Of a DNA stretch of 64,000 nt, positions 47,851 to 60,684 are shown in pieces. A program made the position numbers and the translations under genes. Location: contig KV748228.1 in the NCBI GenBank assembly GCA_001692895.1, forward strand, positions 807,344-871,343, given 5' to 3'. The notes beneath the pieces are model-generated. The model worked only from the letters and a program-made list of their open reading frames with translations, was not told the DNA's origin and did no database searches. This DNA comes from Cenococcum geophilum 1.58. Lineage: Eukaryota > Ascomycota > Dothideomycetes > Gloniales > Gloniaceae. Each line of letters begins with the position of its first letter. The stretch's first letter is position 1.

Positions 47851-49626
47851 TTAAGTCGTCTCAACAGTCAGTGTCTGCCGCCAGGGAGGAGCCTCTAGTG
47901 ACTGCAGGGGTTCCTTCAACCTTCGCGGTATCTTGATCTTGTACGGAGCTCTTAGATGAGGCTCCGGAGGGGTCGGCTGTATATATGCGTAAGACGAGCA
48001 TGCGACTGCCGTATAAAAGATCTTCTTTGGTTGAGCAGCCTCTGTCTCCACACCCCCCTTAAGCTGTTGGTCAATTCGGTAGACGCCTCTGTCATCAGGA
48101 TCGACGTCGTCTTGATCGTTATGACCTTCGTCGCCCTTGGCGATCGTCGGTATTATGCTCTCCCTGCCTACGAGGAGAGAATTGGCAGCTGATTGCCGTG
48201 CTGCCTCCTTCGTAGTAGGTGCAGTTCGAGAGATTTGGCGCTTTACCGTCGTCGAGGCATGCGCAATATATTNAGGCTTTGAAGCCTGTCNAACGACATA
48301 TAAGCCGTTCTTGCAAGTCGCTCTGCCCACCACTAAATCGTCGGAGTACCGTCGAACCGTACGGCCACCTGTTTTCTTGTCAGACCCAATGTAGAGCTTC
48401 TTGCGCTTCTTAAGAGCCGACTCCGATAGGAGCTTATAAGGTGATTTGGGTGCATAGTAGGCCTTAGTGGCCACCGTGCAGGTATTGCCGTCGTCCATCA
48501 GTATAGGTATATATACCGTTCCTTTGCCGGTCGCATAATGGATGGTCCCTCCTGATGTTCCTATTGCGGTAGGTATCGATAGAGTCTTATAGTCAATGAA
48601 CTCGCTTTGTTCATTGCTTATAGTAATATTAAAATAGGAATTAAGGAACCAGTCGTCCTAATTGCTGTCGCCCAAGTCGTCGACTATGGCCATACTGCTG
48701 ATGAATAGGCCTTCTGCCGAGCCTCTGCCTGTCGTTCCGACTTAATAATTCGAATTCGATGTAGTCTCTACCCCATCCTAGGGTGGATCTATGCATAAAA
48801 TATGCTTTTTATAAGGCCTCCACGCCGGATATCAAAGCTCCGGGTAAAGGTAGAAATACCTCTCTTTGTTGCTAGGGTGCTTGCCATTATAATATAAGCA
48901 GCGTCTAGGCTCCTCTTCTGATATCGATTCTTCTGTATTAGATTTTAGTTGATTATCTGGCTTCTTGCTGACTAAGGACATCGCGATAGTGGAGGTAGCT
49001 GGTCGAGTACGACTCTCGTCCATAAGGTCGCTCACCAGCTCCTCTATTGTAATAAGGTCTTCCTCCCTTATAACTCTCCTGGCTGCTTCTCGACGATTGG
49101 CTATCCAAATAGGAAACTCCTCCTTTACCGCGTTAAGCAATCGGGCGTGTGCCTGCTTCCTTAATATTGGCATTAACGCCGCGTTTAATTTCCTTATGCC
49201 CGAGATAAAAGCTTCTATATAGGCTTTAAGCGAGGTATAGTCTTTGCGACTAAGATCGAGCCATTAATTCTATATCTGGTAGTCATAAACAAGACCTTGC
49301 GCGGTATATAGTGATTGAATTAAGTTAAGCAAATCCTTAATGGAGTTGCGCGGCTTGCCTGATGCAGCAAGTCGATCGCGAATTGATTCCGACACTGCGC
49401 CCTCAATTATCTTAAGTCCCGTTATCTGTTTATGACGCCATTCTCGGCATTCGTTCGTATTTATTAGCGGCTCTACAGCCGTACCTTGTATTAGTGGTAG
49501 GAGGTCTTAAAGCTTAAGTCGTCGTACGATTTGACGATACTATTCTTCGTAATTGCTCTCCCCTTTTAATGCAGGAACAGCCCTAAGGGAGCTGTGGTAT
49601 TCCTTTTTCTGTACTGTGTCCGCCAT
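47851..49626 (-). pseudogene. Copia gag-protease-truncated pol
   Basis: The ATG at 49624-49626 begins MADTVQKKEY, followed by ALKGESNYEE and a stop where gag usually has Trp. A degraded zinc knuckle around YYNGKHPSNKERYFYLYPEL (48840-48890) shows Cys-to-Tyr/Asn-type losses. The protease motif WFLNS (48647-48661) has Asn instead of catalytic Asp. Then come GGTIHYATGKGTVYIP, a long open stretch of 215 codons (47851-48498) with a pre-integrase KNGLYVV motif, and an RT-start-like EPLQSLEAPPWRQ. There are few stops, mostly TGG/CAG to TAG. Ns at 48273 and 48291. The open stretch could be mistaken for a host gene; context shows it is Copia. Confidence 0.85.
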
Positions 49627-49800
49627 AATATACAATTAACTGGTTTAACCGTATCGTGCGTGGCGTGTATTTGTATTTGTATTGGTTTGTTATGAATTTC
49701 TGTCGCACCGTGCCGGCTCCAAATTCGAGGGTTTATGGCTTCGTGTCGACTTAGTCAATTAGATAATAAAATGGCAGCTGATAGAGCTTTGATTGAAGCT

Positions 49801-49818
49801 GCAAGAGGGCTTATAACC
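49801..49818 (-). promoter_or_regulatory. Copia primer-binding site, half-tRNA(iMet) type
   Basis: Just inside the 5' LTR, the plus strand reads GGGCTTATAACC, which equals the anticodon-arm sequence of eukaryotic initiator tRNA-Met (GGGCTCATAACC) with one C-to-T. Copia and Ty5 prime from an internal fragment of this tRNA rather than its 3' end. The match is from known tRNA sequence, not computed. Confidence 0.75.
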
Positions 49819-49982
49819 TGTTAGGGCACTGAGTAGGCTGATGGAATGATACATATGATACTTTATGAGGAAGCTTAGGGGCTCGAAGGCCCCGAGAAGA
49901 TATCTACACGATGGCCCGCGCGCTGTCACGTGACACGTCGCTGAGCTCAAAGAGACTGCCTAAGTACCCCCCCCTACCAATA
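49819..49982 (-). repeat. Copia 5' LTR, 164 bp
   Basis: Same length as the left LTR with six differences, all C in the left and T in this copy; five are CpA to TpA. Confidence 0.95.
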
Positions 49983-50104
49983 AAACTTAATATTTATTAC
50001 AAAATAAAGTATAAGGGATAGTGTAGCTTCTTCTATTAACTAGCCGACCTAGATTAATATATAATATATTAATCCCTTTTAATATTAGGTAAAACCTAAG
50101 TAAA

Positions 50105-50335
50105 TAGTTATATAGCCGTAAGGTATGGGCGACCCTAGGGCAACTTAGGGGTAACTCGCCCGTAAGGTACGTGCGCTATATATACCTAGGGAAAACCCTT
50201 CCTACCTTACACACAGACTCCTCCTTTTCCCTTAAGGATTTGTCTCTGTATATACAATATACCCTATTATTCTATTATTAGACTCCCTATCTATATCTTT
50301 ACCTTATATTTAAATCCTTACCAATCCCCTTAGGA
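50105..50335 (+). repeat. Probable Gypsy-E 5' LTR
   Basis: Region between the end of Gypsy-C protease and the start of Gypsy-E gag, with repeated GGGCGACC/ACTCGCCC and GTAAGGTA words and a TATATATA stretch at 50170. The partner 3' LTR is not in the window, so the limits are estimates. Confidence 0.4.
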
Positions 50336-50379
50336 GGATAGCCGGTTTAATTTTTCTATAATACCTCTAAAAAGAAAAC

Positions 50380-52500
50380 CGACGCCTATACTTAATAGTA
50401 ATACGCTAGCGATATAACTATAGAATGCCTTAGGATTTAGTGTAGATAAAACCGCTAGAAGTATACTAGTAGTATTTAAGTTACCTTTTAAACTTTAAAA
50501 TAATTAGACATCTATAAATGCTAAAGACTAGTTTAACTTATATACCTAGGCTTAATAGGAGCTTAGTAAGGTTACTAGTATCTTACCTAATACCACTAAT
50601 ATAAAGGAGCTAGATAAGCTAGCTAAGAAAATAGCTAACTTACGGAGCATTATTGATTTAATAAAGCCCTCTCGTTACCTCTTTAGTAAAGAGTATAAGT
50701 TATATAGTAAACATATACGCCGATTAAATCTTAATACCCTAGTTAAGAAGTCACCACCTAATATTAGCGGTACTACTTAACAGCATTTTAACTGGTAGAT
50801 TGCTGTAGTTAAAAACTAATTTAAGGTTAATGACGCTAACTACGACTATAAGTGACGTATGCGCTAGGCCATTAAAGGTCTTATAAAAGAAAAGATAATT
50901 GCCTAACTAGTTTATTGCTAGTTAGGTACTAAGGATAAAAGTCCTTTATTATAGGATAAGTTTAAAACTATGGTTTAAGACCAAATTAGAAACCCTATAG
51001 TAAGACGCTTTAATAACGCTATAATATACTATATAGCTATTATAAAGGAGAACTAGAGGTTTAACGTCTTTCTAGCCTATATACGTAGCTTAGAGGACCT
51101 CTTCTCTTATACCCCTTTTGTTAATCCTAAATAATAGGTAGACTTTTAGTTCTTATGGCTTCTAGCCTACTTATAAGCAGAGCTCTTTTACTAGAACTTC
51201 GCCTAACGGGCGAGAACTGCTAAAGACCTCTTTAACGAAATCCGCTATATAGAGTAATTGCTTAATACTACAAAGCTCGCGAAAGATCGCGTAAGTAGTA
51301 GTAGTAAATTATCGCGTATAAAGCGCGGTTGTAGTATAGGCTCTATAGAGTTAGGCTTAGGGAATAAAACCTAAAAAGGCAACGCTTTAGGTAAACTCCT
51401 AGGGAGATTACCTAAAAGCTAGATAGCTTAGAGGACCCCCTAGACGCTAGTGCTATATAGGCGAGTTAAAGGACCGTAGGTGGCTACTGTAAGGAATACT
51501 GGAAGCAGGCTAATAAAGAAAAGTTAGCTTAGGCTTCGGAAAACCTAAAGCCCTAGTAGCGCATCTTTTTTAACTACAACTAGGGCCTAATATAGAGGGA
51601 GAAAAAAAATGTATTATAGTATACGTTATAATAAATACGCCCTAGGGCAAAGTCCGCCTACGTACTTTATATAATAATAGGTACTAAATTAACCTTATTA
51701 ATTAAGACGCCGTCTATAGGTTTAACCTACCTATACGCTACGCGCTACGTTTACGTAAACCTATTACACGTTTCCTTAATAGCAACTAGATAATAATCTA
51801 GAATGCTTATAATCTAACGGTTACTACTAGCGACTCCTATGGTACCCTTTATACTATCGGCTCGCAGACCTTTTAGGGCGGCTTATTTAATAGTTATAAC
51901 ATAGTTCTTAGATAGAATTAGCTCGCAGAAGCAGATTTATTAATTAGCTTCCGTTTTAGATAGTTTATCTAGGGTACTTTAGACCCTAGACACCTCTAAA
52001 TAGTTACCCTTAACGCTCTCCTAATAGATATTAAGACTAGTAAAATAGTCTATTCGCTATAGCTAGAAGACTCCTTTTCTACGCCGGTTGTAAACATAAT
52101 AGAGGACCTATTATTACTAGTAGCGAGTACCTATATAGACCCTTTAGACGTAAAGATACTAGTTATAAATATAGTAGAGGACCTACCGTTACTAGTAGCG
52201 AGTACCTATAGAGACCCTCCGGTGCTAGTACAGATCACCTATATATAAGGGGGAGGTAATTAAAACCCTAAAACTGTTAAGTATACTGTAGTAGAGCTAT
52301 ATATACTCTTAGTGCAAGCACACCTATAAAACGTATATTAGTTATACCCTTCTCTCTACTAGCTTCTAGAAGCACACTACTATATAATAGTTACTTTAAC
52401 CTCCGTGGCCCCTAGCCTGCCAGATATATATAAGGAGGAAATTAATATCTTTTCTAATAAGCTAGCAAGTATGCTATTATAGAACTCTAAGTACGACTAT
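50380..52500 (+). pseudogene. Gypsy-E gag and protease relic
   Basis: Long plus frame with RIP stops. The protease is suggested by NTPQGKVRLRTLYNNRY (about 51625-51685), where the catalytic Asp of a DNG-type motif appears as Asn. Around 52085-52220 a ~75-bp unit is duplicated, encoding IEDL-LLVAST-DP twice. No intact zinc knuckle seen. The end runs into RT (IDLKEGKTLLQMPLYNL, 52505-52550). Confidence 0.62.
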
Positions 52501-52553
52501 ACAATCGACTTAAAAGAAGGTAAGACACTACTATAAATGCCCCTCTATAACCT

Positions 52554-52745
52554 TATCACGGAACCCCACCGTAGGGGCCTCCATAGGAGAGCCCCATGCT
52601 CTCGCGTACACCTCGCGTACAGCTTATGTCAGCTACGCGTAGGTATATCACCTCCTTACGCCCTCGACCCTTACGATCGATCGCGTAACGTCTTGTAGAC
52701 TCCTCGAATACATACGTCTTATAGCCACTGCCCCGTCCCGTGACA
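52554..52745 (+). repeat. Gypsy-F 5' LTR, 192 bp
   Basis: TATCACGGAACCCC...CCCGTGACA; inverted TGTCACGG/CCGTGACA ends. This copy keeps more CG and CA than the 3' LTR. Confidence 0.94.
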
Positions 52746-52979
52746 TTACGTTACGCCTTTTTACTACCGACACCCAGCCTACAACCAATTCTACGTCTCT
52801 GTAATACTATAGGCGCTGCTAGAAGCAGCGTGCCTACGAGTTACCTTACTTTATACTTCTAAGGAACCTATAATAGTAAGACGATATTCCTTACTAGCTA
52901 CTATATTAAACCCAAAGAACAATCTAATACCTACACTTAACCTACGACGCCAATTAATCCCAGGAGAATTCAATTTATT

Positions 52980-55900
52980 AGCCCTAGCCTTAACCCCTAA
53001 GGAGATAAACACTAATAATGTCTTATCTTTTATTGACTATATAACTACGGATAAGTAAGCGGAAGAGCTACTACCTATTAAAATTAAAATACGAGACGCT
53101 AAGACGTTTGTAAAAATAGTAGCACAAGAACCTAATAAATACTACCGCCTTTTATAGAACTACCACCTAAAGCTTATATAAGCCGAGATGCGTACTGCCT
53201 AAGATCGCGATATTATCTAAGACCTATAAGCTTGCGAGGCGCTCGCTAATAACACGCATTAAAAAACCGAAGACAACCTCCGCGTGTCTGAACGCGACGT
53301 CCAATAGTTAAAAAAGGCTGAGATCGCACTTATTGCTACGGTTACTAAAAGAGAAGATACAATTAAATACCTATAATCTCAGCTTAATGAGCACATTTAT
53401 AACAACGCTAGACACCTCTCTACTATATATAACGCCACTTAAGTCTCTACGCCCCCAGCAACTTTACCTACTTAACGCTTAATAGAGAGTCAGCGCCAAG
53501 CAGCCTTACCTAATGGGAACCCCTACTAAAGCGATAACAAAAGCTATAACGACTAAACCTAAGCTGCCACTATAGGGTCTAATGTACGTTACCCTAATCC
53601 CCTAGTTTTCTAGGGAGACCGCAAAGAATACAGCTACTAGAAGATGCAAATCCGCGAGAAACTAACTTAGAGCGCCTGCCTTTTTCCTACAGAAGATACT
53701 AAGATTAGCTACATTATCGGGCGAATAAAGGGTATACTATTTAATAGACTCTTTGCCTAATGGGAAACTAATAGCCCCTAAAAGTGGCAGTCCTACTAAG
53801 AAGTCCTTAATAATCTCAACCTAATGTACCGCGATTACAACCTACTGGCCACCAACTAAGCTAAACTATATGCCCTAAAGATAAGCCCTACCAAATTATT
53901 TAACGAGTTCTATGTTAAATTCCAGGAATACACTAGAGCCCTTACCTAAGACGATACTAAAGACTAGGAAGATCTCCTTAAAAAAGTCACTTATTACCTT
54001 AGTTACGCAGCCGCTAGCCATAACTATAATAATGTTTATAATATGGTAGCAGCTATATAGAAGATTAAACAACGACTAAATTAGATCGCTACTGTAAACC
54101 TCTACCCGAAGACCTCCCTATAGAAGCCCTCCGGACCTACTAAACTACCGACGCCTACTACCCTAAGCAACACTACTAGTTTTAATATCAACCTTTCTAT
54201 ACTAACCTTCCTATAAAAGCTACTAGATAGAGAACGCGAGCTACTCCGGAAGCTAAAGCGTTGCTATAGATATTGTTAAGAAGGCTATTATAGCTATAGC
54301 CTAAACTGCCTAATGGCTAGGTTTAGTAGCCGCTGCCTAACACCTAATCTAGTACCTTGAATATTAAATACGTTGCTATATACCACTACCATATAAGATA
54401 AAGATGTAGTAATAGTGGTAGAGTCGGATACGGAAACGGAAAACGCCAAGTCCTAGCCCTAAGTCGTAGGTTAGGACGCCTTAATAATAAGGGGATCTAC
54501 ATATCGGCCTACTTAATAGATAACTTAGTAAAGATAAATAGACAAAAATAGATAGTTTTACCCATAATAGGAACTACTGCCAAAAAATAATATAAAAGCC
54601 GTTCTATAATTAATTGCGGAGCTACTAATAAATTTATAGATACCTAATTCGTGCGCACTTATAACCTACCTACCTTACCCCTTACTAAAGCCCGCGCCCT
54701 ATAACTTGCTAACGGTAGTTATACCACATAGAAGATTACCCATATAGCACAACTCTACCTAGACATAAATGGGCACCAGGAAGAACTTTAGGCCTATATT
54801 ATACCACTTACTAACTACCCTATTATCCTTAGAATGAACTGGCTTAAATAATATAACCCCGCCATTAACTAGAAAAAGAGAGAAGTAACCTTTAACTCTA
54901 AATACTATAAAGAGACCTGCCTAGGACATAGCCTAGCCGCCTCTATCTACTCCCCAGGATACTAACCTAAGGAACCCCTTATTACCCTACCTATAACTAA
55001 CTACCACCACATAAGTACCGCGGTCTTCTACCGCATAGCATATAAGAAAGGCTAAACCATTACCGTAGCCTCCTAATTACGACTATATAAGCTTAATAAA
55101 GAACAGGACCACGTCCTCTATAGTAACAGGATAGACATAATTAACCTCCTAGAAAACGATGCCCCCACAGAACTCTACGGACTTTTACCTTTAGACTTTA
55201 AGAAGTTTATAAAGCTTAAAAAAGGACTTACCAACGAGGAACTCCGTAAGCTCCTCCCTAAGAGGTACCATAACTTTATTAACGTATACTTATAAAAGAG
55301 TGTAGATATACTCCCCCCACATCAACCTAATAACTATGCCATTAATATTAAATAAGGAAAAACGCTACCCTATAAGAGACCCTACCTAATATTAAAAAAC
55401 AAACTTCTAGTTGTTAAAAAATATATTAACAAACACCTTAACAAAGGGTTTATTCGCCCCAGCATATCCCTAATAGCCGCCCCTATCCTCCTTACTAAGA
55501 AGCCAGAAGGAGGTATTTAATTCTATATTAACTATAGAGGACTTAACGCTATTACAATTAAGAACCGATACCCCGTACCACTTATACGTAAGACTCTTAA
55601 GCGGCTTAACTAAGCCAAAATCTATACCAAGCTCGATATTATCGCCGCCTTTAACCGCCTCTAAATACAAGAAGGTGACAAATAGAAAACCGCATTCGTA
55701 TCGCGCTTTGGCCAATTCAAATATACTATTATGCCCTTTGGCGTATACAACGGCCCAGGCAGCTTTTAAAGCTATATTAATAACGCCTTATAGGATTACC
55801 TTAACGACTTCTGCTCTGCGTACCTAGACAATATACTTATTTACAGCAATAACCCTTTTAAGCATACTGAGCACGTTTAAAAGGTCCTATAGCGCCTTAG

Positions 55901-57707
55901 GGACGCAGGACTTTATATTAATTTAAAGAAGTGCGAATTCTTAGTTATAGAAGTAAAATACCTTAGACTAATTATTACTACTAAGGGTGTCCGTATGGAC
56001 CCCAAGAAGGTATATATAATTACTAAATAGCAAACCCCTAACTGCATTAAAGACGTATAAGCTTTCCTTAGTTTCGCTAACTTCTATTAAAAATTTATAT
56101 ATAACTTCTCGGGTATTATAGCACCACTTATAGCAATAATGCGAACAAAGGGCCTTTCCGTAAAAGGAAGAAAAACATATCTACGTTTTATCTGGACGCC
56201 TAAATGCGAGAAGGCGTTCTAAGACCTTAAAGATACTTTTACCAAAGCACCTATCCTAGCTCACTTTATACCAGGACGATAACTCTATCTTAAGACTAAC
56301 TTCTTAGACTACGTTAACGTAGGCGTCCTCTCCTAAATAGGCAACGACGGTCTCCTTTACCTAGTCGCATTCTATTCATCTAAGCTTATACTATAAGAAT
56401 ATAACTATAAGATCTATAATAAGGAACTTCTCGCGATTATATAAGCGTTCGAGGAATTCTAACTAGAACTCTCCTTAGTAGAACCTAACTAGCCAACTAA
56501 AGTCCTTACGGATTATTGCAATCTTAAGTACTTTATAACTACGAAATAGCTAAACTAATGCTAAGCACGCTAGAATAAGTTCCTTTCTAGTTTTAACTTT
56601 AAAATTATATATAGGCCAGGAGTATAAGGTACTAAGCCTAATAGCCTAACATGCCGCTTATAAGACCTTCCTTAGTCTAAAGATAACCCCTATAACTAGT
56701 TCTAATAACAGACGATCCTAAAAGCACGGAATTTGGCCCTAGGTATACTACCTACAATAGAGCCAACTATACCTCAGCTCCACACTATAGAACTAGAATT
56801 ACCTCCCGAAATTAACGAGCTTATTACCACGGTATATAACACCTCTATTAACCTATTACTGCATTAACTTATTACCGTAAAGACCGCTAGCGCCCGTACG
56901 CTACCAACTAAACTTTAAAGCTTAAGCTAGATTAATATAGCAGCCTTAAAAGTAAAAAAGAATAGGCTCTATTATAAAGGCCGTCTATTCGTCCCTAACT
57001 TAGAAAATCTATAACGGCAATTAATCTAAATGGCCCACGACCTCCGATTAAGCGGCTACCTAGGTAGAGAAGGAACCTATAAGCTTCTTAGCCGATACTA
57101 CTTCTGGCCTAAAATAATAGACTTAGTTAAACGCTTTATAGGCGCCTGCCACGGTTATAAGCGCGCTAAGGCCTTTAATATAAAGTACTAAGGACTACTG
57201 CACCCTCTACCAGTACCCATATAACGATGGGTAGATATCGCTATAGATTTCGTTGTTAACCTACCACCCTATAAGCGACATAGCCGTACCTATAAGAACA
57301 TCCTTATAATAATATACCGACTTATAAAAAAGCGCTACTACGTTCCAACCGAAGGCGTAGCCGTTAGCGACGTTACTAACACCTTCCTTTGCGAAATCTA
57401 CCGATTACATAGGTTACCTAACTTAATTACGTCTAACTAAGGCACATAGTTTGGCTCTAATATATAGAGACGAATCTGCTAATGCCTTGGCATCTCTATT
57501 AAGATATCTATATCCTTCTACTACAAAACTGCTAGGCAACCAGAAAACGCTAATGCTAGCATAAAAGCGTACCTATAACAGGTAGTCGCCTATAGTTAAG
57601 ATAACTGGGTAAATTACCTCCCACTAGGTGAATTCGCAGCGAATAACTATGTCTTAACTACTACAGGACTTACCCCGTTTTTCGCGAATAAGGGATATTA
57701 CCCTTAA
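52980..57707 (+). pseudogene. Gypsy-F gag-pol relic, upstream part
   Basis: Gag ends with a Cys/Tyr-rich, damaged knuckle near 54262-54312. The protease reads SIINCGATNKFID with Asn (54612-54614) for the catalytic Asp. RT starts GFIRPSISLIAAPILLTKK (about 55450-55505), has KLDIIAAFNRL (motif A Asp kept), MPFGVYNGPGSF (motif B) and YLDN (55821-55835; second Asp lost). RNase H runs about 56280-56640. Integrase starts with a zinc-binding segment near 57025 (LSGYLGREGTYKLL then CHGYKRAK), with the core from 57230 (AIDFVVNLPP). The same frame from protease to integrase carries many stops. The hAT element interrupts it after the 57708-57715 target. Confidence 0.87.
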
Positions 57708-57715
57708 TCCGGCAT

Positions 57716-57875
57716 TAGACTTGCTAATAAGCAAGCAAACCCCTGCTTGCTTGCTTGCTTGCTTGTCTTAGCAGGAAGTAAGCAAGCAAGCAAGAAGACC
57801 TTATTTGGGCAATTAAGCAAGCAGAGGAAGGCCTTGCTTGCTTGCTTGCTTATTAATTGCTTGTATATAGTTAAC
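57716..57875 (+). repeat. hAT left end with AAGC/GCTT fold-back arms
   Basis: Inverted terminus followed by four runs of 3-5 AAGC or GCTT units in alternating orientation (57727-57737, 57748-57768, 57779-57795, 57835-57851). The segment 57808-57851 is a direct, diverged copy of the right terminus (60768-60816). Probable transposase-binding sites. Confidence 0.8.
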
Positions 57876-58169
57876 TTAGTAGTAGCGGTAGTTGGTGATA
57901 GACCTTTGGTGTTTTCGGGGTTAATTTCCGGTGTCCAAAGTAATGCAAATAGTGCAAATAAGCCCTTTTAGGCAATCGCTAAGCCTATTTAAAACGTTTT
58001 TCCGCGCCAACTAAAAGTCTCGCGTAGCTTATAGTAAACAATAAATGCCTTTCTATTTTTATCCACCACTAACTCCACTAATTCGATAGAACCCGCTTAG
58101 CCATTGCTATGGCTATAATATAGGACCTTACCAACGCGAACGTAAGCGCGATAGCCGCAGAAAACCTAC

Positions 58170-60420
58170 CAACCCCTATAATTCCACCGTTAGAAGTCGC
58201 CGCACCTAACAAGCTTATAAACGACGATAATGTTAATAATTATAACGGCATTAACTAAAAACGACTATTAGATCTTTAAAAGCCTTATTATAGCTTAAAG
58301 CGGACGCCTAGCTTTATCTATAAATACGGGTACAGATACTAAAGTTGGGTAAAGCTAGAGTAAATTATTTTTATCTGCAAGTACTGCCACTAATATAAAA
58401 TTATTGACTGCGGAGGCCCTGGTCGTTATAATATATTAAATGCTAATACTGCTGCTTAAACGTATCTTGCTAAAAATACTCTTGGCTATAGATATAACAA
58501 AAACGGAAAGATTATATTAAAGAAGCGTGGGTAAACTGTTCTTAAGCATCTCTAGGCTTTAGGTTAATACGTCTCTTAAGAAGCTGCCAACGCAATTATT
58601 AACGGCTTTAATGCATCTATATTTAGGCAAGCAGCTATTAATTGGCTTACTAAAAACAACTACCTACTACGAGAGTTTAAAACCCTATCTTTCCGCCATA
58701 TAATACGAATTGCAAATCCTAAGGCTAAGCGCGTACTCTAGCTCAATTATTAATCGGTGGTAGACTATATACTAGCCGACTACGAAGTATACCTCCCCTC
58801 TATTACTAAGGCTCTTGCTGCCGCTAGATTACTCCTATATATATCCTTTAATGGCTAGTAGACTCCTAATGGCAAACTTGCTCTTACTGGCGTGTATATA
58901 TATTACCTTAATAAGGAAGGCCGTGTAGTGGACTATATGCTCGCTCTACCCGCGTAGCTTAGCTAGCACTTAGGAATCAACTACGCGGAAGTTATTAGTA
59001 ACGTCCTTAATATGTTTAAGATTATAAAGGAGCGGCTTAATTACTTTGTTACTAACAACGCCCGTATAAACGATACTTATTTAAATTATCTAGTAGTTAA
59101 ATTCGGCTTTAATAAGGCCTATAGGCGCGCGCGCTGCGCTTACTATATCCTAAATCTAGTTACTTAGCAGCTTATATTTGGAAAGGATAAAGAAGCTTTT
59201 AAAAATGAGGATGCAAATATACTAAAAGAAGAAGAGTTCCTAGAGCAGTAGCGGAAGGAAGGACCGCTTAGAACACTTTATAACCTTATTAATTTAATTA
59301 ATACGCCTTAGCTTATGTAGCTATTTAAGTAATATTAAATTAATAAGAATATGCCTCTACAGAACGGCTTCCGAATTAAGTAGCTTATTAAGCCCGTTAA
59401 AACCTAGTGGAATAGCTACCACGTTGCCTTTAAACGAGCTACTGAGCTCTAAGCGCCTCTTAATTTATTTACTTAGTACTAGATTACAAAGTACGAAAAG
59501 GAAACAGCCTCCCTTAGATCTAAAGGCAAGAAGGTGCCTAAGCCTCGCCGCTATATTGCCGTTGGCGGCTTAAACGTATATAATTGGTTAATTATTAATA
59601 AATATATAGAGATTCTTAGCCCTCTTAAAGAAGCTACGAGCTTAGTGGAAGGTAGAGGTAAGGCTAGTAAACACGGCGTGATTTAGGAGGTTATTCCTAC
59701 GTTTAATTGGCTGCTTAGAGTCTTTAAAGAAAAAAAGAATTGCGTCTCTAAAGCTATAATAGAGGACTATCCGAATTAGGAAGCTATTAAGAATTATTTT
59801 ATAATTAATATAAACGTAGCCTAGGTAAAGCTAAATAATTACTACCTTAAGCTTAATAATACTCTAGTATATTACGCAGCAGTCCTTTTATATTCTTATT
59901 TTAAGCGCTTCTACTAAAACGCGTGAAAGGATAGGCCTAATTGGATTATTAGCGGCGACGCTACCTTTTAAACTCTCTAGCTTTAGTATAAAGATTATCC
60001 GCTACCTTTATTAGTAGAACTAGAGACACCGCCTCTAAAGCGCGTGCGAGCCTCCGCCGGTTGTAAAAGCTATATTAATGCCTACTCTAGTGCCTTAATA
60101 CCAAGCTAGATAGCTTATAAGGACGAGTATACACGGTGGAAGTTGCTTAATCCTCTATTAAAGGAACACCCGTTAGCCTAGGATCTAATTAGGTATTAGT
60201 AGTAGATATAAATTAAGTTTCTATGCCTTGCCTAGTTCGCCTTTAATATACTAACTATACTAGCTATAAGCGTAGATTATAAGCAAGGATTTAGTAAAGC
60301 TAGTAATCTATTAGAGCCTTGTTGATCTAGGTTGCAACTAATAATAATTGCTGCTCTATAATGCACGCGTTCTTAGAAGAAGATAGGCTATAAGAAGGCC
60401 GCTAGGAAAGGCAGTAAGTC
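58170..60420 (+). pseudogene. hAT transposase relic
   Basis: Cuts and pastes the element. A BED-type zinc finger begins with CKYC (58376-58387). Central motifs include VVDYMLALPA (about 58928) with LNMFKIIKERLNYFVTNNARIND (59008-59075) in the catalytic core. The C-terminal dimerisation region has LLNPLLKEHPLA then FAFNILTILAISVDYKQGFSKASNLLEP. By alignment to known hATs, the position of the catalytic Glu is the Lys at 60281-60283 (GAG to AAG). Finger and C-terminus share one frame over 1.9 kb, so only substitutions occurred. Stops are frequent. Start codon unresolved. Confidence 0.88.
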
Positions 60421-60684
60421 TATTAATTTATACAAAGCTAATAGCTGATAAAGGAGTAGCTGCTATACCTACTTCCTCTACTACCTCCCAATCCTCTATA
60501 CTATACCAAGATCATAATATACGCGCTGCCTTTACCGCATCTACCTTATAAACTGCCTCCGAACAGTGCAAACGAGCTTATACTACAATTGATTGATAGT
60601 AGACGGGCTTAGTGGGCAATACACTGCTGGGGGGCGAAGCCATAGCGGATTTTCTATAGAACCTCAACTTTAAATTCTAGACTG

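Larger units (their letters stand above)
47195..49982 (-). mobile_element. Deleted Copia (Ty1/copia) element, 2,788 bp
   Basis: Two 164-bp LTRs and a perfect target duplication AAACT (47190-47194 and 49983-49987). Its coding region keeps gag, protease, part of the pre-integrase region, a short segment resembling the start of RT, and the C-terminus of RNase H; the integrase core and nearly all of RT are missing. It is therefore a non-autonomous internal deletion that would need enzymes from a relative. It is much less RIP-mutated than its host, so it is a later insertion. Confidence 0.9.
24490..50100 (-). mobile_element. Gypsy-C, outer LTR retrotransposon split by four insertions
   Basis: Minus-strand gypsy whose pieces are found at 49983-50100 and 46360-47194 (protease and upstream), 45563-46360 (RT), 37594-37995 (RT end and start of RNase H) and 24490-24802 (rest of RNase H). 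Between the pieces lie a Copia derivative, a Helitron block and Gypsy-B. The protease frame runs on when the Copia element and one target copy are removed. I cannot identify its LTRs; the right part is cut by Gypsy-E and the left end merges into repeat sequence. Confidence 0.75.

Noticed and set aside
47851-48498. 215-codon open frame on the minus strand as a possible host gene
   Set aside because: It lies between paired LTRs with a target duplication, continues a Copia gag-protease frame upstream and is followed by Copia RNase H C-terminal sequence.
49801-49818. Initiator tRNA gene fragment
   Set aside because: Only the anticodon-arm sequence is present and it lies exactly where a Copia primer-binding site belongs.
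57747-57971. 74-codon frame at the hAT left end
   Set aside because: Encoded by the GCTT/AAGC arms and flank; a fold-back repeat, not a gene.
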